In this document: positions 1 to 5,874 of the stretch, in pieces
Layout of the letters: each line of letters starts with the position of its first letter
Position numbering within the stretch: the first letter of the stretch is position 1
Assembly: GCA_902782595.1 (NCBI GenBank)
Contig: CACZNW010000005.1
Location: 1-5,875 of the forward strand
Length of the DNA stretch: 5,875 nucleotides
Direction of reading: 5' to 3'
From: an uncultured Methanobrevibacter sp.
GTDB lineage: Archaea; Methanobacteriota; Methanobacteria; Methanobacteriales; Methanobacteriaceae
Made by a program: the position numbers and the translations under genes
The notes under the pieces: model-generated
The model's input: only the letters and a program-made list of their open reading frames with translations
Told to the model about the DNA's origin: nothing
The model's database searches: none

Positions 1-156
1 AAAAAAGATAATAAAATTTCTATGCCTCAAACTGGTGCAGGTTTAGTAAGATACTTTGATGAAGAAAGTTTAGGTCCAAAACTTTCACCTGAGCATGTTA
101 TCGTTGCTACAGTTATTTTAGCGATACTTTGTTTTGTTTTAAGATTTTCTGCTTAA
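1..156 (+). CDS. secG: Archaeal Sec61-beta (SecG-type) preprotein translocase subunit, 5' end cut off
   Basis: Small single-span subunit of the SecYEG/Sec61 channel, which moves proteins across or into the cytoplasmic membrane; the beta subunit is the peripheral, non-essential partner of SecY. The visible 51 residues, read in frame from base 1 to TAA at 154-156, show the family layout: a basic N-terminus (KKDNK), the conserved [11 protein letters not shown] block, an acidic DEES turn, and one hydrophobic helix (about visible residues 32-49) ending in LRFSA. Family members are about 53-55 residues long, so only one to three N-terminal codons lie outside the window. A T7 run about 25 bases after the stop probably ends the transcript. 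Assignment is by recognition of the block plus the single helix; the missing start is the only uncertainty. Confidence 0.92.
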   Translation, partial: KKDNKISMPQTGAGLVRYFDEESLGPKLSPEHVIVATVILAILCFVLRFSA

Positions 157-181
157 GAATATTTTTAAACAATACTTCTAC

Positions 182-188
182 TTTTTTT
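182..188 (+). terminator. Oligo-T terminator after the Sec61-beta gene
   Basis: A run of seven T residues lies 25 bases beyond the Sec61-beta stop and 15 bases before the hisF ATG. Archaeal RNA polymerase terminates at oligo-T tracts without needing a hairpin, and none is seen here. The tract runs into TATAATA, so the same bases may also belong to the hisF promoter area. Confidence 0.45.
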
Positions 189-203
189 ATAATACAGATT
201 ACC

Positions 204-1028
204 ATGTTAACCAAGAGAATAATTCCCTGTCTGGACTGTGATTTACAGGTTCCCGAAGGTCGTGTCGTTAAGGGAGTTGAATTTAAGCAAATCAAATATG
301 CCGGGAATCCGGTTGATTTGGCAACTCGCTACTATGAAGAGGGAGCCGACGAGGTTGTTGTTTTAGACATCACAGCTTCACATGAACGTCGTGCAACAAT
401 GGCCGATGTCATTGACAGACTCACGGAAAATGTATTCATGCCGATTTGTGTAGGCGGTGGAATCAGAAAGGTTGATGATTACATTAAAATGCTTAAGGCC
501 GGAGCGGACAAGTGCTCAACAAATACAGCCGCCATCAAAAACCCCGAATTGCTGACTGAAGCCTCAAAAGTTGTCGGATCACAGGCCGTTGTAATAGGAA
601 TCGATGCAAAAAGAAGATATGTTGACCATCCCGATGATGCCAGAGATAAGACAGTCATCGAAACCGATAAGGGCTATTGCTGGTTTGATACAAGCATTTA
701 CGGAGGACGTGAGTTTACAGGAATTGATGCAATTCAGTGGGCGGTCAGATGCCAGGACCTCGGTGCCGGTGAGATTCTTTTAACCAGCATGGACGGTGAC
801 GGAACCCAGAACGGATATGACATTGAGCTCAACAGAACTGTCAATGATGCTGTTGACATTCCGGTTATTGCAAGTGGAGGTGTCGGCAATCCAGAACATA
901 TTCTTGAAGTCTTTAAAAAGACAAATGTTTCAGCGGCCCTTGCTGCAAGCATATTCCACTTCAACCAGTACTCAATCGGTACCGTCAAGGATTATCTGAA
1001 GAAAAATAATGTTGCTGTTCGATTATGA
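204..1028 (+). CDS. hisF: Imidazole glycerol phosphate synthase, cyclase subunit HisF
   Basis: Cyclase half of the HisFH complex in cytoplasmic histidine synthesis. It joins ammonia from HisH glutaminase to PRFAR, giving imidazole glycerol phosphate and AICAR. It is a (beta/alpha)8 barrel of 274 residues. The N-terminal strand [11 protein letters not shown] carries catalytic Asp11, and GIDAKR carries the second catalytic Asp at 134. Phosphate-binding loops are visible as CVGGGIR, near 100, and IASGGVG, near 230; the ending [10 protein letters not shown] is typical. Compared with Thermotoga HisF (about 253 residues) it has a short extra piece after Asp11 (CDLQVPEGR) and about 15-20 extra residues after Asp134, which I recall as normal in Methanobacteriales. 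The frame is open further upstream (to an ATG at 129), but those residues overlap the Sec61-beta gene, so ATG 204 is the start. No clear ribosome binding site precedes it, suggesting a leaderless or short-leader mRNA. Its stop overlaps the next gene by four bases. Confidence 0.95.
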   Translation: MLTKRIIPCLDCDLQVPEGRVVKGVEFKQIKYAGNPVDLATRYYEEGADEVVVLDITASHERRATMADVIDRLTENVFMPICVGGGIRKVDDYIKMLKAGADKCSTNTAAIKNPELLTEASKVVGSQAVVIGIDAKRRYVDHPDDARDKTVIETDKGYCWFDTSIYGGREFTGIDAIQWAVRCQDLGAGEILLTSMDGDGTQNGYDIELNRTVNDAVDIPVIASGGVGNPEHILEVFKKTNVSAALAASIFHFNQYSIGTVKDYLKKNNVAVRL

Positions 1029-1948
1029 TAATTAAAGCTCCGATAGATTTGGAATTAACCCAGTTATCAGGCCAGACCTCACAGCCTCCATGGAAAAGAA
1101 CCGGCGATACTTTCAGTGAAGTCGTTATTGTTGATGGCATACCGGTTATTTTTAATCTCAAACAGTCCGGAGAGTATTTGGACTTTTCCTTTACAGGTGA
1201 TATTTCCAAAAGAAAGGCTATTTCAAAGCTAAGCTATATTTATGATCTGGATTTCAGGTTGGATAAATTTTACAGATATCTCTCAAATCATGCAGAACTT
1301 GCAGAAATGAGTGAATTTTGCAATGGTTTGAGATTATTTTTGGCTTCCAATCCATTTGAATGTGTTATTTCTTCTATTTCATCTGCAAACAATTCCATTA
1401 AAAGATGGACAAAATCGGTCTGTGACATAAAAAGGAAATGGGGAAACGAACACAAGGGGTACTATGGGTTTCCTCAAAGTTCGGTGTTGGGAAATGTATA
1501 CCTGGATGGGGAAGATGAATTTAATTCATCCGATATTCAAGATATTTCAATGTGTGAGAATAATCTTAAAAGCTGCGGTGTGGGATATAGAGCACCGTAC
1601 ATCAGAAGTGCGTCCCGGTTATTTACACTTGAAATTAACCTCCTTGAAATCTCAGAAATGACTTATGACGAGGCTTTCGAGACAATAATGCGTGTTCCGG
1701 GGGTTGGTCCGAAAGTGGCCGACTGCATACTGCTTTACGGATTCAACTTCAGGGAGGCTTTCCCCTCAGACGTATGGATAAAACGAATTGTATCTCATTT
1801 ATATTTTGACGATAAGGATATAAGCGTTGGTAAGGTACGGGAATTTGGAATGGATGAATTTGGAGATAATGCAGGTTATGTTCAGTTGTACATGTTCCAC
1901 TATGCCCGCAAATCCGGTCTGATGGACAGGCTGAAAATTAAAAAATAA
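1025..1948 (+). CDS. ogg: 8-oxoguanine DNA glycosylase/AP lyase, OGG1 type (HhH-GPD)
   Basis: Base-excision repair enzyme that flips out and removes 8-oxoguanine opposite cytosine and can nick the abasic site through a lysine Schiff base. The 307-residue product has an N-terminal OGG_N-like region (about 1-100, with SGQ at 15-17) and a helix-hairpin-helix/GPD domain. Against human OGG1 the key residues line up: N122 and R127 in ANNSIKR match N149 and R154, and R189 in GYRAPY matches R204, all contacts to the orphan cytosine. K230 in [10 protein letters not shown] matches catalytic K249, and D249 in SDVW matches D268, with the same 19-residue spacing. These alignments were made by eye from memory of the human protein. 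The ATG sits in an ATGA overlap with hisF, so translation is probably coupled. The gene is intact; its link to hisF is organisational, not metabolic. Confidence 0.92.
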   Translation: MIIKAPIDLELTQLSGQTSQPPWKRTGDTFSEVVIVDGIPVIFNLKQSGEYLDFSFTGDISKRKAISKLSYIYDLDFRLDKFYRYLSNHAELAEMSEFCNGLRLFLASNPFECVISSISSANNSIKRWTKSVCDIKRKWGNEHKGYYGFPQSSVLGNVYLDGEDEFNSSDIQDISMCENNLKSCGVGYRAPYIRSASRLFTLEINLLEISEMTYDEAFETIMRVPGVGPKVADCILLYGFNFREAFPSDVWIKRIVSHLYFDDKDISVGKVREFGMDEFGDNAGYVQLYMFHYARKSGLMDRLKIKK

Positions 1949-1954
1949 TATATT
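1946..1954 (+). promoter_or_regulatory. TATA-like element in front of the MFS exporter
   Basis: TAATATATT overlaps the stop of the glycosylase gene, with an A-rich stretch just upstream that could serve as BRE. Its centre is about 29 bases before the exporter ATG at 1979. An archaeal TATA box normally sits about 25 bases before the start of transcription, so the mRNA would begin at or next to the ATG. That fits the absence of a ribosome binding site in the 30-base gap. Read-through from hisF-ogg is equally possible. Confidence 0.4.
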
Positions 1955-1978
1955 CCATTCCTTTCAAATATTATCCTG

Positions 1979-3346
1979 ATGGAAAAGAAAAACATAATCC
2001 TTTTAATCTGTACAGTATTAAATTTCATTGCGGTTTTTGCAGCCAATGCAGTCAACATTATAATTCCGACAATCGCAACGGAATTTCACATGAGCAATAT
2101 TGTTCAAAACTGGATTACAATTATCTTTTTTTTAGTAATGGCAATGCTGTCAATACCGGCAGGTCAGATTTCGGGAAAATACGGTCTTAAAAAAGTAACA
2201 ATCATAAGCAGCGCTCTGTTTATTGTGATATCACTCGTCAATGTAGTGGTGACATCCTCGATGGAATTTTTAATCTGCCGTCTTATACTGGGATTTGTCC
2301 TTGCATTCATAAATGTAACGTCAATGGCAATGGTGGTATCTGCATTCGAGCCTCGCGAAAGGGGAAAGGCGCTGGGACTTAATATCACCGGAGTCTATAT
2401 CGGTCTGTCATTGTCTCCGTTTCTCGGAGGTGTCCTGAATTATCAGCTTGGATGGAGATCCGTAATTCTATTTTCAGTTCCATTTCTAATTGCCATAATA
2501 GTATTGCTTTTAAGGATGGACGATGAATGGATTACCTTTAAGGGAATTCCGCTTGATTTGAAGGGTTCAGTCACTTATACAATAGGAATTGCCCTTTTTG
2601 TATACGGTTTTACAATACTCAATGAGGTTTCAGGTGTTGTGCTGACTGTTATGGGAGTAATAATACTTGTTGTATTTGCATTTATTGAATTAAGACAGGA
2701 CAATCCTGTATTTGACATCAAATTTCTCAAAAACCGCAGGTTTCTATCGGCCAACCTTGCTTCACTCTGTGCATATCTTGCAACATTTGCGGTTACCACA
2801 ATTCTGAATTATCACCTTCAATACATCGACGGATTCGATTCACAGACTGCTGGGATAATTCTGCTTGTAGCTCCGATTTGTCAGGTAATTTTCGCTCCGA
2901 TTGCGGGAAGACTCGCCGATAAGTATGTTCCGCAAATCCTGGCAGCTGTCGGAATGGGTCTTGGAACTGTTTCCCTTTTGCTGTTCTCAACACTGAACTA
3001 TGAAACATCTCTTGGGTTTTTAGTGATTTCAATGATAATCTATGGTGTCGGATTCGGACTATTCTCTCCGCCAAATACAAGTGTTATAATGGGATCAGTT
3101 CCGCCGAAGGACACTTCAGTCGCTTCAGCTTCAGTATCAACGGTACGTACAGTTGGTCAGGCAATGAGTATGGGAATACTGACCCTTATATTTGCATTTG
3201 TAATGGGAAACGTGCCTATAGTGGAGGAATATTATCCTCTGCTGATGAGCAGTTGCAGGATTGCCTGTTTGATCTGTGTTGGTTTGTGTCTGGCATCCGT
3301 ATTTGCTTCACTTGTAGGAATCAGGACGGGCAGAGTTGAGGATTAA
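1979..3346 (+). CDS. MFS drug/multisubstrate exporter, DHA2 (14-helix) type
   Basis: Integral cytoplasmic-membrane transporter of the major facilitator superfamily, probably a proton-driven exporter of the EmrB/QacA kind; substrate unknown. In 455 residues I count 14 hydrophobic helices, at about 5-29, 43-61, 73-92, 98-120, 132-154, 160-178, 197-215, 217-236, 257-276, 290-310, 319-337, 344-364, 394-410 and 425-446. The pair at 197-236 between the two six-helix halves marks the 14-helix subgroup. MFS motif A is at 62-72 (GQISGKYGLKK) and is echoed in the second half as GRLADKY at 310-316. A motif-C-like stretch, with P147 and GG at 150-151, suggests export, and GWRSVILFSVP at 158-168 is typical of DHA2. 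No adjacent regulator is visible. The start is ATG 1979, 30 bases after the glycosylase stop, without a convincing ribosome binding site. It converges with the minus-strand island, leaving one base between stop codons. Confidence 0.88.
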   Translation: MEKKNIILLICTVLNFIAVFAANAVNIIIPTIATEFHMSNIVQNWITIIFFLVMAMLSIPAGQISGKYGLKKVTIISSALFIVISLVNVVVTSSMEFLICRLILGFVLAFINVTSMAMVVSAFEPRERGKALGLNITGVYIGLSLSPFLGGVLNYQLGWRSVILFSVPFLIAIIVLLLRMDDEWITFKGIPLDLKGSVTYTIGIALFVYGFTILNEVSGVVLTVMGVIILVVFAFIELRQDNPVFDIKFLKNRRFLSANLASLCAYLATFAVTTILNYHLQYIDGFDSQTAGIILLVAPICQVIFAPIAGRLADKYVPQILAAVGMGLGTVSLLLFSTLNYETSLGFLVISMIIYGVGFGLFSPPNTSVIMGSVPPKDTSVASASVSTVRTVGQAMSMGILTLIFAFVMGNVPIVEEYYPLLMSSCRIACLICVGLCLASVFASLVGIRTGRVED

Positions 3347-3347
3347 T

Positions 3348-3554
3348 CTATTTTTTATAGAATTCTATGAATTTTCCATGATTTGGGAAGTAGTCATTAA
3401 TCAATGGTGTTAAATCATGAATATAATCAAGAATTTTAGTATGTTTTCCGATAAAACCTTTTACTTTGTCAATATCGGCTATTTCATAGTTTGACAGTTT
3501 GTCAAAATTCTCATCAATACTCGGTGATGTGGGTGTTTTCTTGAGAATTATCAA
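3348..3554 (-). pseudogene. Truncated paralogue of the D-P-E family HEPN-partner protein
   Basis: A 68-codon frame with no ATG; the only usable start is a TTG directly after an in-frame TAA. Its product from SIDENF to FIEFYKK is clearly related to residues about 28-82 of the intact protein encoded at 4377-4796. With one gap, about half the positions match, including NY-I, FI-K, YIH, TP-IN, and YFPNH-KF. The match stops just where the other protein has its TDPEF motif, so the C-terminal half is missing and a normal N-terminus is absent too. The TAG stop is one base from the exporter stop, so the lost half may have gone when this end was joined to the neighbouring gene. Best read as a gene remnant, last in the minus-strand island. 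A short functional protein started at TTG cannot be excluded. Confidence 0.6.
3351..3356 (+). terminator. Oligo-T terminator of the MFS exporter gene
   Basis: A T6 run begins five bases after the exporter stop codon, as expected for archaeal oligo-U termination. It lies inside the last codons of the convergent minus-strand fragment, where it encodes lysines near the end, so it may simply be coding AT-richness. Confidence 0.4.
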
Positions 3555-3580
3555 TTAATCGAAATATATTATTGTTTAAC

Positions 3581-4027
3581 TCAGATATAATCTGATAGAA
3601 TTATGTATTCTCTTTTAGTTTTTGGGTATTTGTCAATTAACATATCACAAATTAAATCCTCTTTTTGAAGTAGCACACCTGATTTTAAATTAGAATAAAT
3701 TACTATTTCAATAATTTTCTCATTTGGTTCAGTTTCTTTCATAAAATCAAGAGAAAGTTCTTTGTAGGGAATTTCTGCTGATAAAAAGTCAGGTAAATCA
3801 TAGATAATCTTTACCATCTCTTTATCATTTTTAAGAAATGCACTAATTTCCTCGAAGTTATTAGATGGAAATTTAAAATGATTTTTAATAAATTCATCAA
3901 GTCCAATGTCTTCTCTTTTTGGAAATTTCTAGGCTTGTTTTTGTGTTTTCTTGAATATTATACATTTTAAATCGTTTAATAGTATTAATTCCTCTTCATT
4001 AATCTCAACGGATGTTTGTACAACTCG
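3581..4027 (-). pseudogene. Second D-P-E-like partner protein, broken by an in-frame TAG
   Basis: The frame is open from just after a TGA (4030-4028) to TAA (3583-3581), but is cut by TAG at 3931-3929. Before the TAG it reads about 32 residues (SVEINEEELILLNDLKC and onward); after it 115 residues, KFPKREDIGLDEF to YIILSDYI. The section from FEEISAFLKND on has the order seen in the intact island protein: helix, a proline-containing helix (here DLPDFLSAEIP), strand, an acidic E-T-E-P in place of D-P-E, a second strand (IIEIVIYS), a charged helix and a final strand. This points to a distant member of the same family; the resemblance is structural, by eye, not strong identity. A start at ATG 3817 would give 78 residues lacking the first helices, so I prefer a broken gene. 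Its 5' part overlaps the 3' end of the HEPN gene. Confidence 0.5.
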
Positions 4028-4380
4028 TCAAGCATTAGAAAAATTTCTTCAGCACATTTTTTTTGAATTTAAAACGAATCCTTTACTTAATGAATGAGGT
4101 TTATAATCGGCAAAATTTCTGTTCTGTCTTAATTCATCTAATTTTTTTCCCAATTTTTGTTCTTCAACAAAAGGAGAATTGGTTAGATGTTAATTAATTT
4201 TGTATGTGCATTTTCTGAAGATAATATCCTTCTAAATGATTTTTCGTAATATTCTTTTACAGGGCCAAAACTAGAATAATAATAACGACCAATTGCTGAA
4301 CGTTGATATGCTTCTTTTTTTGAATAGTCCTTAAGATGGTTTCCTATTTCATATAATTCTTTCCAATCAAATTTACTCAT
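3985..4380 (-). pseudogene. HEPN-domain protein, broken by two single-base frameshifts
   Basis: Probable HEPN nuclease-toxin-like protein, about 131 residues if repaired. ATG 4380-4378 overlaps the upstream stop as ATGA. Frame one gives MSKFDWKELYEIGNHL, then the HEPN signature RSAIGRYYYSSF, and stops at TAA 4185-4183. A shift near 4186-4192 continues it as HLTNSPFVEEQ, then GKKLDELRQNRNFADYKP, which resembles the R-x-x-ADY helix of UPF0332-type HEPN proteins. A TGA at 4051-4049 then stops that frame. A second shift in an A8 run (4064-4057) restores CAEEIFLMLDELYK, ending at TAA 3987-3985. Both shifts look like single-base losses, and each restored piece keeps HEPN character, so the reconstruction is convincing. 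The classical R-x4-6-H motif is not seen; ADY takes that position. The breaks may be mutations or homopolymer read errors. HEPN proteins commonly act as RNases held by a partner; that role is inferred here. Confidence 0.68.
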
Positions 4381-4796
4381 AACCACCACATCCTAACTGA
4401 AATTAAATTTTTCACCTCGAGAGGATATTCAGTCGAATACAAAATATCATCAGTAAGAGCATTCATTTTATCGTGTTCTTCTTCAAATTTGTTTTCCTTC
4501 CCAATAACACAAATCATAGCACTATTTAATTCTTTAAATTCTGGGTCTGTGTAATATGTCAGAAATTTTTCATGATTTGGGAAATATTTATTGATATCTG
4601 GTGTAATTGAGTGAATATATGGGATTAATCGATCATCTTTTTTTATAAATTCTTTTAACTCATTTATTTTATGAATATCATAATTTTTTGACAGTATTGC
4701 AAGTTCAGCATCAATATTTCTTCTATTTATTGGTTCGGTATAAGTGTTTCCTTGTGGAATCTGCATTTCTAATTTTTTTGAATAATTTTGTCGCAT
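4377..4796 (-). CDS. Uncharacterised D-P-E motif protein, likely partner of the HEPN gene
   Basis: Intact 139-residue soluble protein of unknown function with no signal peptide or membrane helix. A basic, flexible N-terminus (1-27) is followed by an alpha-helical part, IDAELAILSKNYDIHKINELK to FIKKDDRLIPYIHSI. Then come a conserved-looking TPDINKYFP, a TDPEF motif at 83-87, a strand AMICVIGK, an acidic helix (KFEEEHDKMNALTDD) and a last strand ending MWWL. I recall proteins with this layout and a D-P-E motif beside HEPN genes in bacteria and archaea, but know no established name. No nucleotidyltransferase GSxxxG-D-x-D motif is seen, so it is not an MNT antitoxin. I chose ATG 4796 over an upstream TTG (4811); a weak GGAAG lies about nine bases before it. 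The TGA stop overlaps the HEPN ATG, so the two are probably translated together. An antitoxin role is inference from position only. Confidence 0.75.
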   Translation of the reverse strand: MRQNYSKKLEMQIPQGNTYTEPINRRNIDAELAILSKNYDIHKINELKEFIKKDDRLIPYIHSITPDINKYFPNHEKFLTYYTDPEFKELNSAMICVIGKENKFEEEHDKMNALTDDILYSTEYPLEVKNLISVRMWWL

Positions 4797-4857
4797 AATT
4801 TTTTCTTCCAAAATTCTATTAAATTTAGATTACTCTTTGTTTTGACTATTATTTAAG

Positions 4858-4868
4858 TTTTTATATAT
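4858..4868 (-). promoter_or_regulatory. TATA box for the D-P-E/HEPN operon
   Basis: On the minus strand the bases read ATATATAAAAA, a strong archaeal TATA box. Transcription would start about 25 bases downstream, near 4835-4840, leaving a leader of about 40 bases before ATG 4796. No other good TATA box lies between here and the broken genes, so all minus-strand genes of the island probably share this promoter. Confidence 0.5.
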
Positions 4869-4958
4869 GAATCTAGGTCAATTTTGCTATAAAGATATAA
4901 AAACTATACTATATCTAAAATAAAGAATAATACTTCTGAATCAATATTGTAGTGAACC

Positions 4959-4971
4959 TGTAAAGTTTACA
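4959..4971. repeat. 13-bp perfect palindrome, possible operator
   Basis: TGTAAAGTTTACA is perfectly symmetrical about its central G and contains the only GC-containing dyad in this AT-rich stretch. It lies about 90 bases upstream of the TATA box of the D-P-E gene. It could be a regulator-binding site, but the distance is long for an archaeal repressor and it occurs once. Confidence 0.3.
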
Positions 4972-5072
4972 TCAAATATGTAATCACATTTCAGATATAT
5001 AATCAATTAAAGGATATGGAAGTTCTAATATATAAAATAAGCCGTTTTAAAAGGGAGCGATTTTACAAACTC

Positions 5073-5099
5073 AAACAACTTTTTCTTTAAAAGTTGTTT
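5073..5099. repeat. Perfect 11-bp inverted repeat (hairpin), 5-base loop
   Basis: AAACAACTTTT (5073-5083) pairs without mismatch with AAAAGTTGTTT (5089-5099) around the loop TCTTT. No long T run follows on either strand, so it is not a standard terminator. It lies 40-60 bases downstream of a plus-strand TATA-like element and downstream of the cyclophilin terminator. It may be part of a small RNA, an mRNA-stabilising end, or a relic of a mobile element. Confidence 0.5.
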
Positions 5100-5135
5100 A
5101 AATCTATAAAAATTAGTAAAATTAAAAAATAAGGT

Positions 5136-5156
5136 GAAAGATAATGTTTATCTTTC
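5136..5156 (-). terminator. Hairpin plus U-tract at the end of the cyclophilin gene
   Basis: GAAAGATA (5136-5143) pairs with TATCTTTC (5149-5156) around ATGTT, spanning the cyclophilin stop codon. On the minus strand it is followed within about 12 bases by a T-rich tract (complement of the A6 run at 5124-5129), giving a plausible transcript end. The stem is AT-rich; the T tract alone may be what matters in an archaeon. Confidence 0.5.
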
Positions 5157-5579
5157 TTCAACGGTCACTTTGTTCATTACGTCGCCCTGGCGAATGGCAT
5201 TAACAACGTCCTGACCTTTAATGACCTGACCAAAAACAGTGTGGACACCATCTAAGTGTGGCTGCGGTGAGTGTGTAATAAAGAATTGACTTCCTCCGGT
5301 GTCTTTACCTGCATGAGCCATTGATAATGCACCGGTACCGTGCCTGTGTGGATTTCCTTCTGTTTCACATTTAATAGTATAACCAGGCCCTCCGGTACCG
5401 TTACCTTTAGGACATCCTCCCTGAATTACAAAGTTTGGAATTACTCTGTGGAAGGTTAATCCGTCATAAAATCCTTCGTTGGCTAATTTTTCAAAGTTAG
5501 CTACAGTACCTGGAGCTTCATTTGGGAACAATTCTAATTCGATATTTCCTTTGTCAGTTTCGATTATTGCGACTTTCAT
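5148..5579 (-). CDS. Cyclophilin-type peptidyl-prolyl cis-trans isomerase
   Basis: Cytoplasmic protein-folding enzyme that isomerises bonds before proline; no signal peptide. The 143-residue product is a short, single-domain prokaryotic cyclophilin covering the whole fold. Catalytic and binding residues match human CypA: R45 (R55) in [14 protein letters not shown]50 (F60), Q53 (Q63), GSQFFIT at 96-102 (Q111, F113), L109 (L122) and H113 (H126) in [11 protein letters not shown]. His108 stands where CypA has Trp121, a replacement linked with weak cyclosporin binding in other prokaryotic cyclophilins. An in-frame ATG at 5603 lies upstream, but ATG 5579 has an AGGTGA ribosome binding site four bases before it and starts the family's conserved MKVAIIET strand, so it is preferred. 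The gene is monocistronic, with its own TATA box and terminator, and its GC is visibly higher than that of the adjacent island. Confidence 0.94.
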   Translation of the reverse strand: MKVAIIETDKGNIELELFPNEAPGTVANFEKLANEGFYDGLTFHRVIPNFVIQGGCPKGNGTGGPGYTIKCETEGNPHRHGTGALSMAHAGKDTGGSQFFITHSPQPHLDGVHTVFGQVIKGQDVVNAIRQGDVMNKVTVEER

Positions 5580-5583
5580 TTTA

Positions 5584-5589
5584 TCACCT
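5584..5589 (-). promoter_or_regulatory. Ribosome binding site deciding the cyclophilin start
   Basis: AGGTGA on the minus strand, complementary to the archaeal 16S rRNA 3' end, is separated by TAAA from ATG 5579. The alternative ATG at 5603 lacks such a site and would bury this one inside the coding sequence. Confidence 0.75.
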
Positions 5590-5625
5590 AAATAGTATTT
5601 CATTTATCACATACTATGTTTCTGC

Positions 5626-5639
5626 TTATTATATAATTT
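5626..5639 (-). promoter_or_regulatory. TATA box of the cyclophilin gene
   Basis: Minus strand reads AAATTATATAATAA, with an AAA-containing BRE-like flank upstream. A start of transcription about 25 bases on, near 5605, would give a leader of about 25 bases holding the ribosome binding site and would place the alternative ATG 5603 almost at the mRNA end. Confidence 0.6.
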
Positions 5640-5673
5640 GAAATAACCAGTTAATTAAACCTTTGTACAATTA

Positions 5674-5769
5674 TCAATTAACATTATTGATATTGACTAA
5701 ACATCTTATGCCCTGTATGTATTCAATGTCGTAAACTTTAGAAAATTTTCGTAATTTTTTTTGTTTCAT
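5674..5769 (-). CDS. Short hypothetical ORF (31 aa) with a strong ribosome binding site
   Basis: Unrecognised 31-residue frame, ATG 5769 to TGA 5676-5674. It is basic at the start (MKQKKLRKFSK), then VYDIEYIQGIRCLV, a mildly hydrophobic stretch too short for certain membrane insertion. A full GAGGAGG lies about ten bases before the ATG, the strongest Shine-Dalgarno match in the window. The frame directly upstream is closed by a TGA inside that site. It could be a small protein, or the 3' part of a broken longer frame together with the reading frame at 5785-5874. A 7-bp inverted repeat (5672-5678/5686-5692) overlaps its stop. No function can be proposed. Confidence 0.3.
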   Translation of the reverse strand: MKQKKLRKFSKVYDIEYIQGIRCLVNINNVN

Positions 5770-5784
5770 TGATTTTTTTCCTCC

Positions 5785-5874
5785 TCATGACATGGCTTGG
5801 TAGTTCATACGATACCTGGTAAACGGTTTGGACTTTTTATGCGTGTATTTCCTATTTTTTTTAATTTTATTTGG
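5785..5874 (-). CDS. 3' end of a lysine-rich reading frame running off the window
   Basis: Minus-strand frame open from the window edge to TGA 5787-5785, 29 residues visible: a very basic start (PNKIKKNRKYTHKKSKP), then FTRYRMNYQAMS. The codons include several GC-containing ones (TCC, CCG, ACC, GCC), unlike random AT-rich DNA, which is why I list it. Its stop overlaps the ribosome binding site of the 31-residue frame that follows in the same frame. It could be the end of a real gene, a transposase or integrase remnant, or chance. Confidence 0.25.
   Translation of the reverse strand, partial: PNKIKKNRKYTHKKSKPFTRYRMNYQAMS

Larger units (their letters stand above)
4812..5135. other. AT-rich non-coding stretch between the cyclophilin gene and the HEPN locus
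   Basis: About 325 bases with no convincing coding frame on either strand and stop codons in all frames. It holds the TATA box for the D-P-E gene (about 4858-4868), a 7-bp-stem imperfect-loop inverted repeat at 4893-4899/4910-4916 (likely chance in such AT-rich DNA), a 13-bp palindrome (4959-4971), a plus-strand TATA-like AATATATAAAAT near 5028-5037, and a strong hairpin (5073-5099). I found no tRNA, CRISPR repeat or box C/D signature. Confidence 0.6.

Noticed and set aside
129..203. Upstream extension of hisF to ATG 129
   Set aside because: It would overlap the end of the Sec61-beta gene, and [12 protein letters not shown] has no counterpart in HisF, which begins [11 protein letters not shown].
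734..1209. Minus- and plus-strand frames overlapping hisF and the glycosylase gene (734-988, 796-999, 985-1209)
   Set aside because: They lie wholly within or across conserved genes in other frames and show no family features.
2164..3080. Minus-strand frames inside the MFS gene
   Set aside because: Shadow frames of a clear membrane transporter; no promoter, ribosome binding site or recognisable motif.
3929..3931. TAG read as pyrrolysine
   Set aside because: Pyrrolysine coding is known from Methanosarcinaceae and Methanomassiliicoccales; this window looks like Methanobacteriales, and the neighbouring HEPN gene is also broken, so decay is simpler.
4381..4389. GTG start for the HEPN gene at 4389
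   Set aside because: ATG 4380 forms a standard ATGA overlap with the upstream stop; the three extra residues (MVV) add nothing recognisable.
4812..5135. CRISPR array, tRNA or box C/D RNA in the non-coding gap
   Set aside because: No direct repeats with regular spacing, no cloverleaf-type T-arm or anticodon pattern, and no paired C and D boxes.
5580..5603. Cyclophilin start at ATG 5603
   Set aside because: It would place the AGGTGA ribosome binding site inside the gene, and the added residues are not part of the cyclophilin fold.
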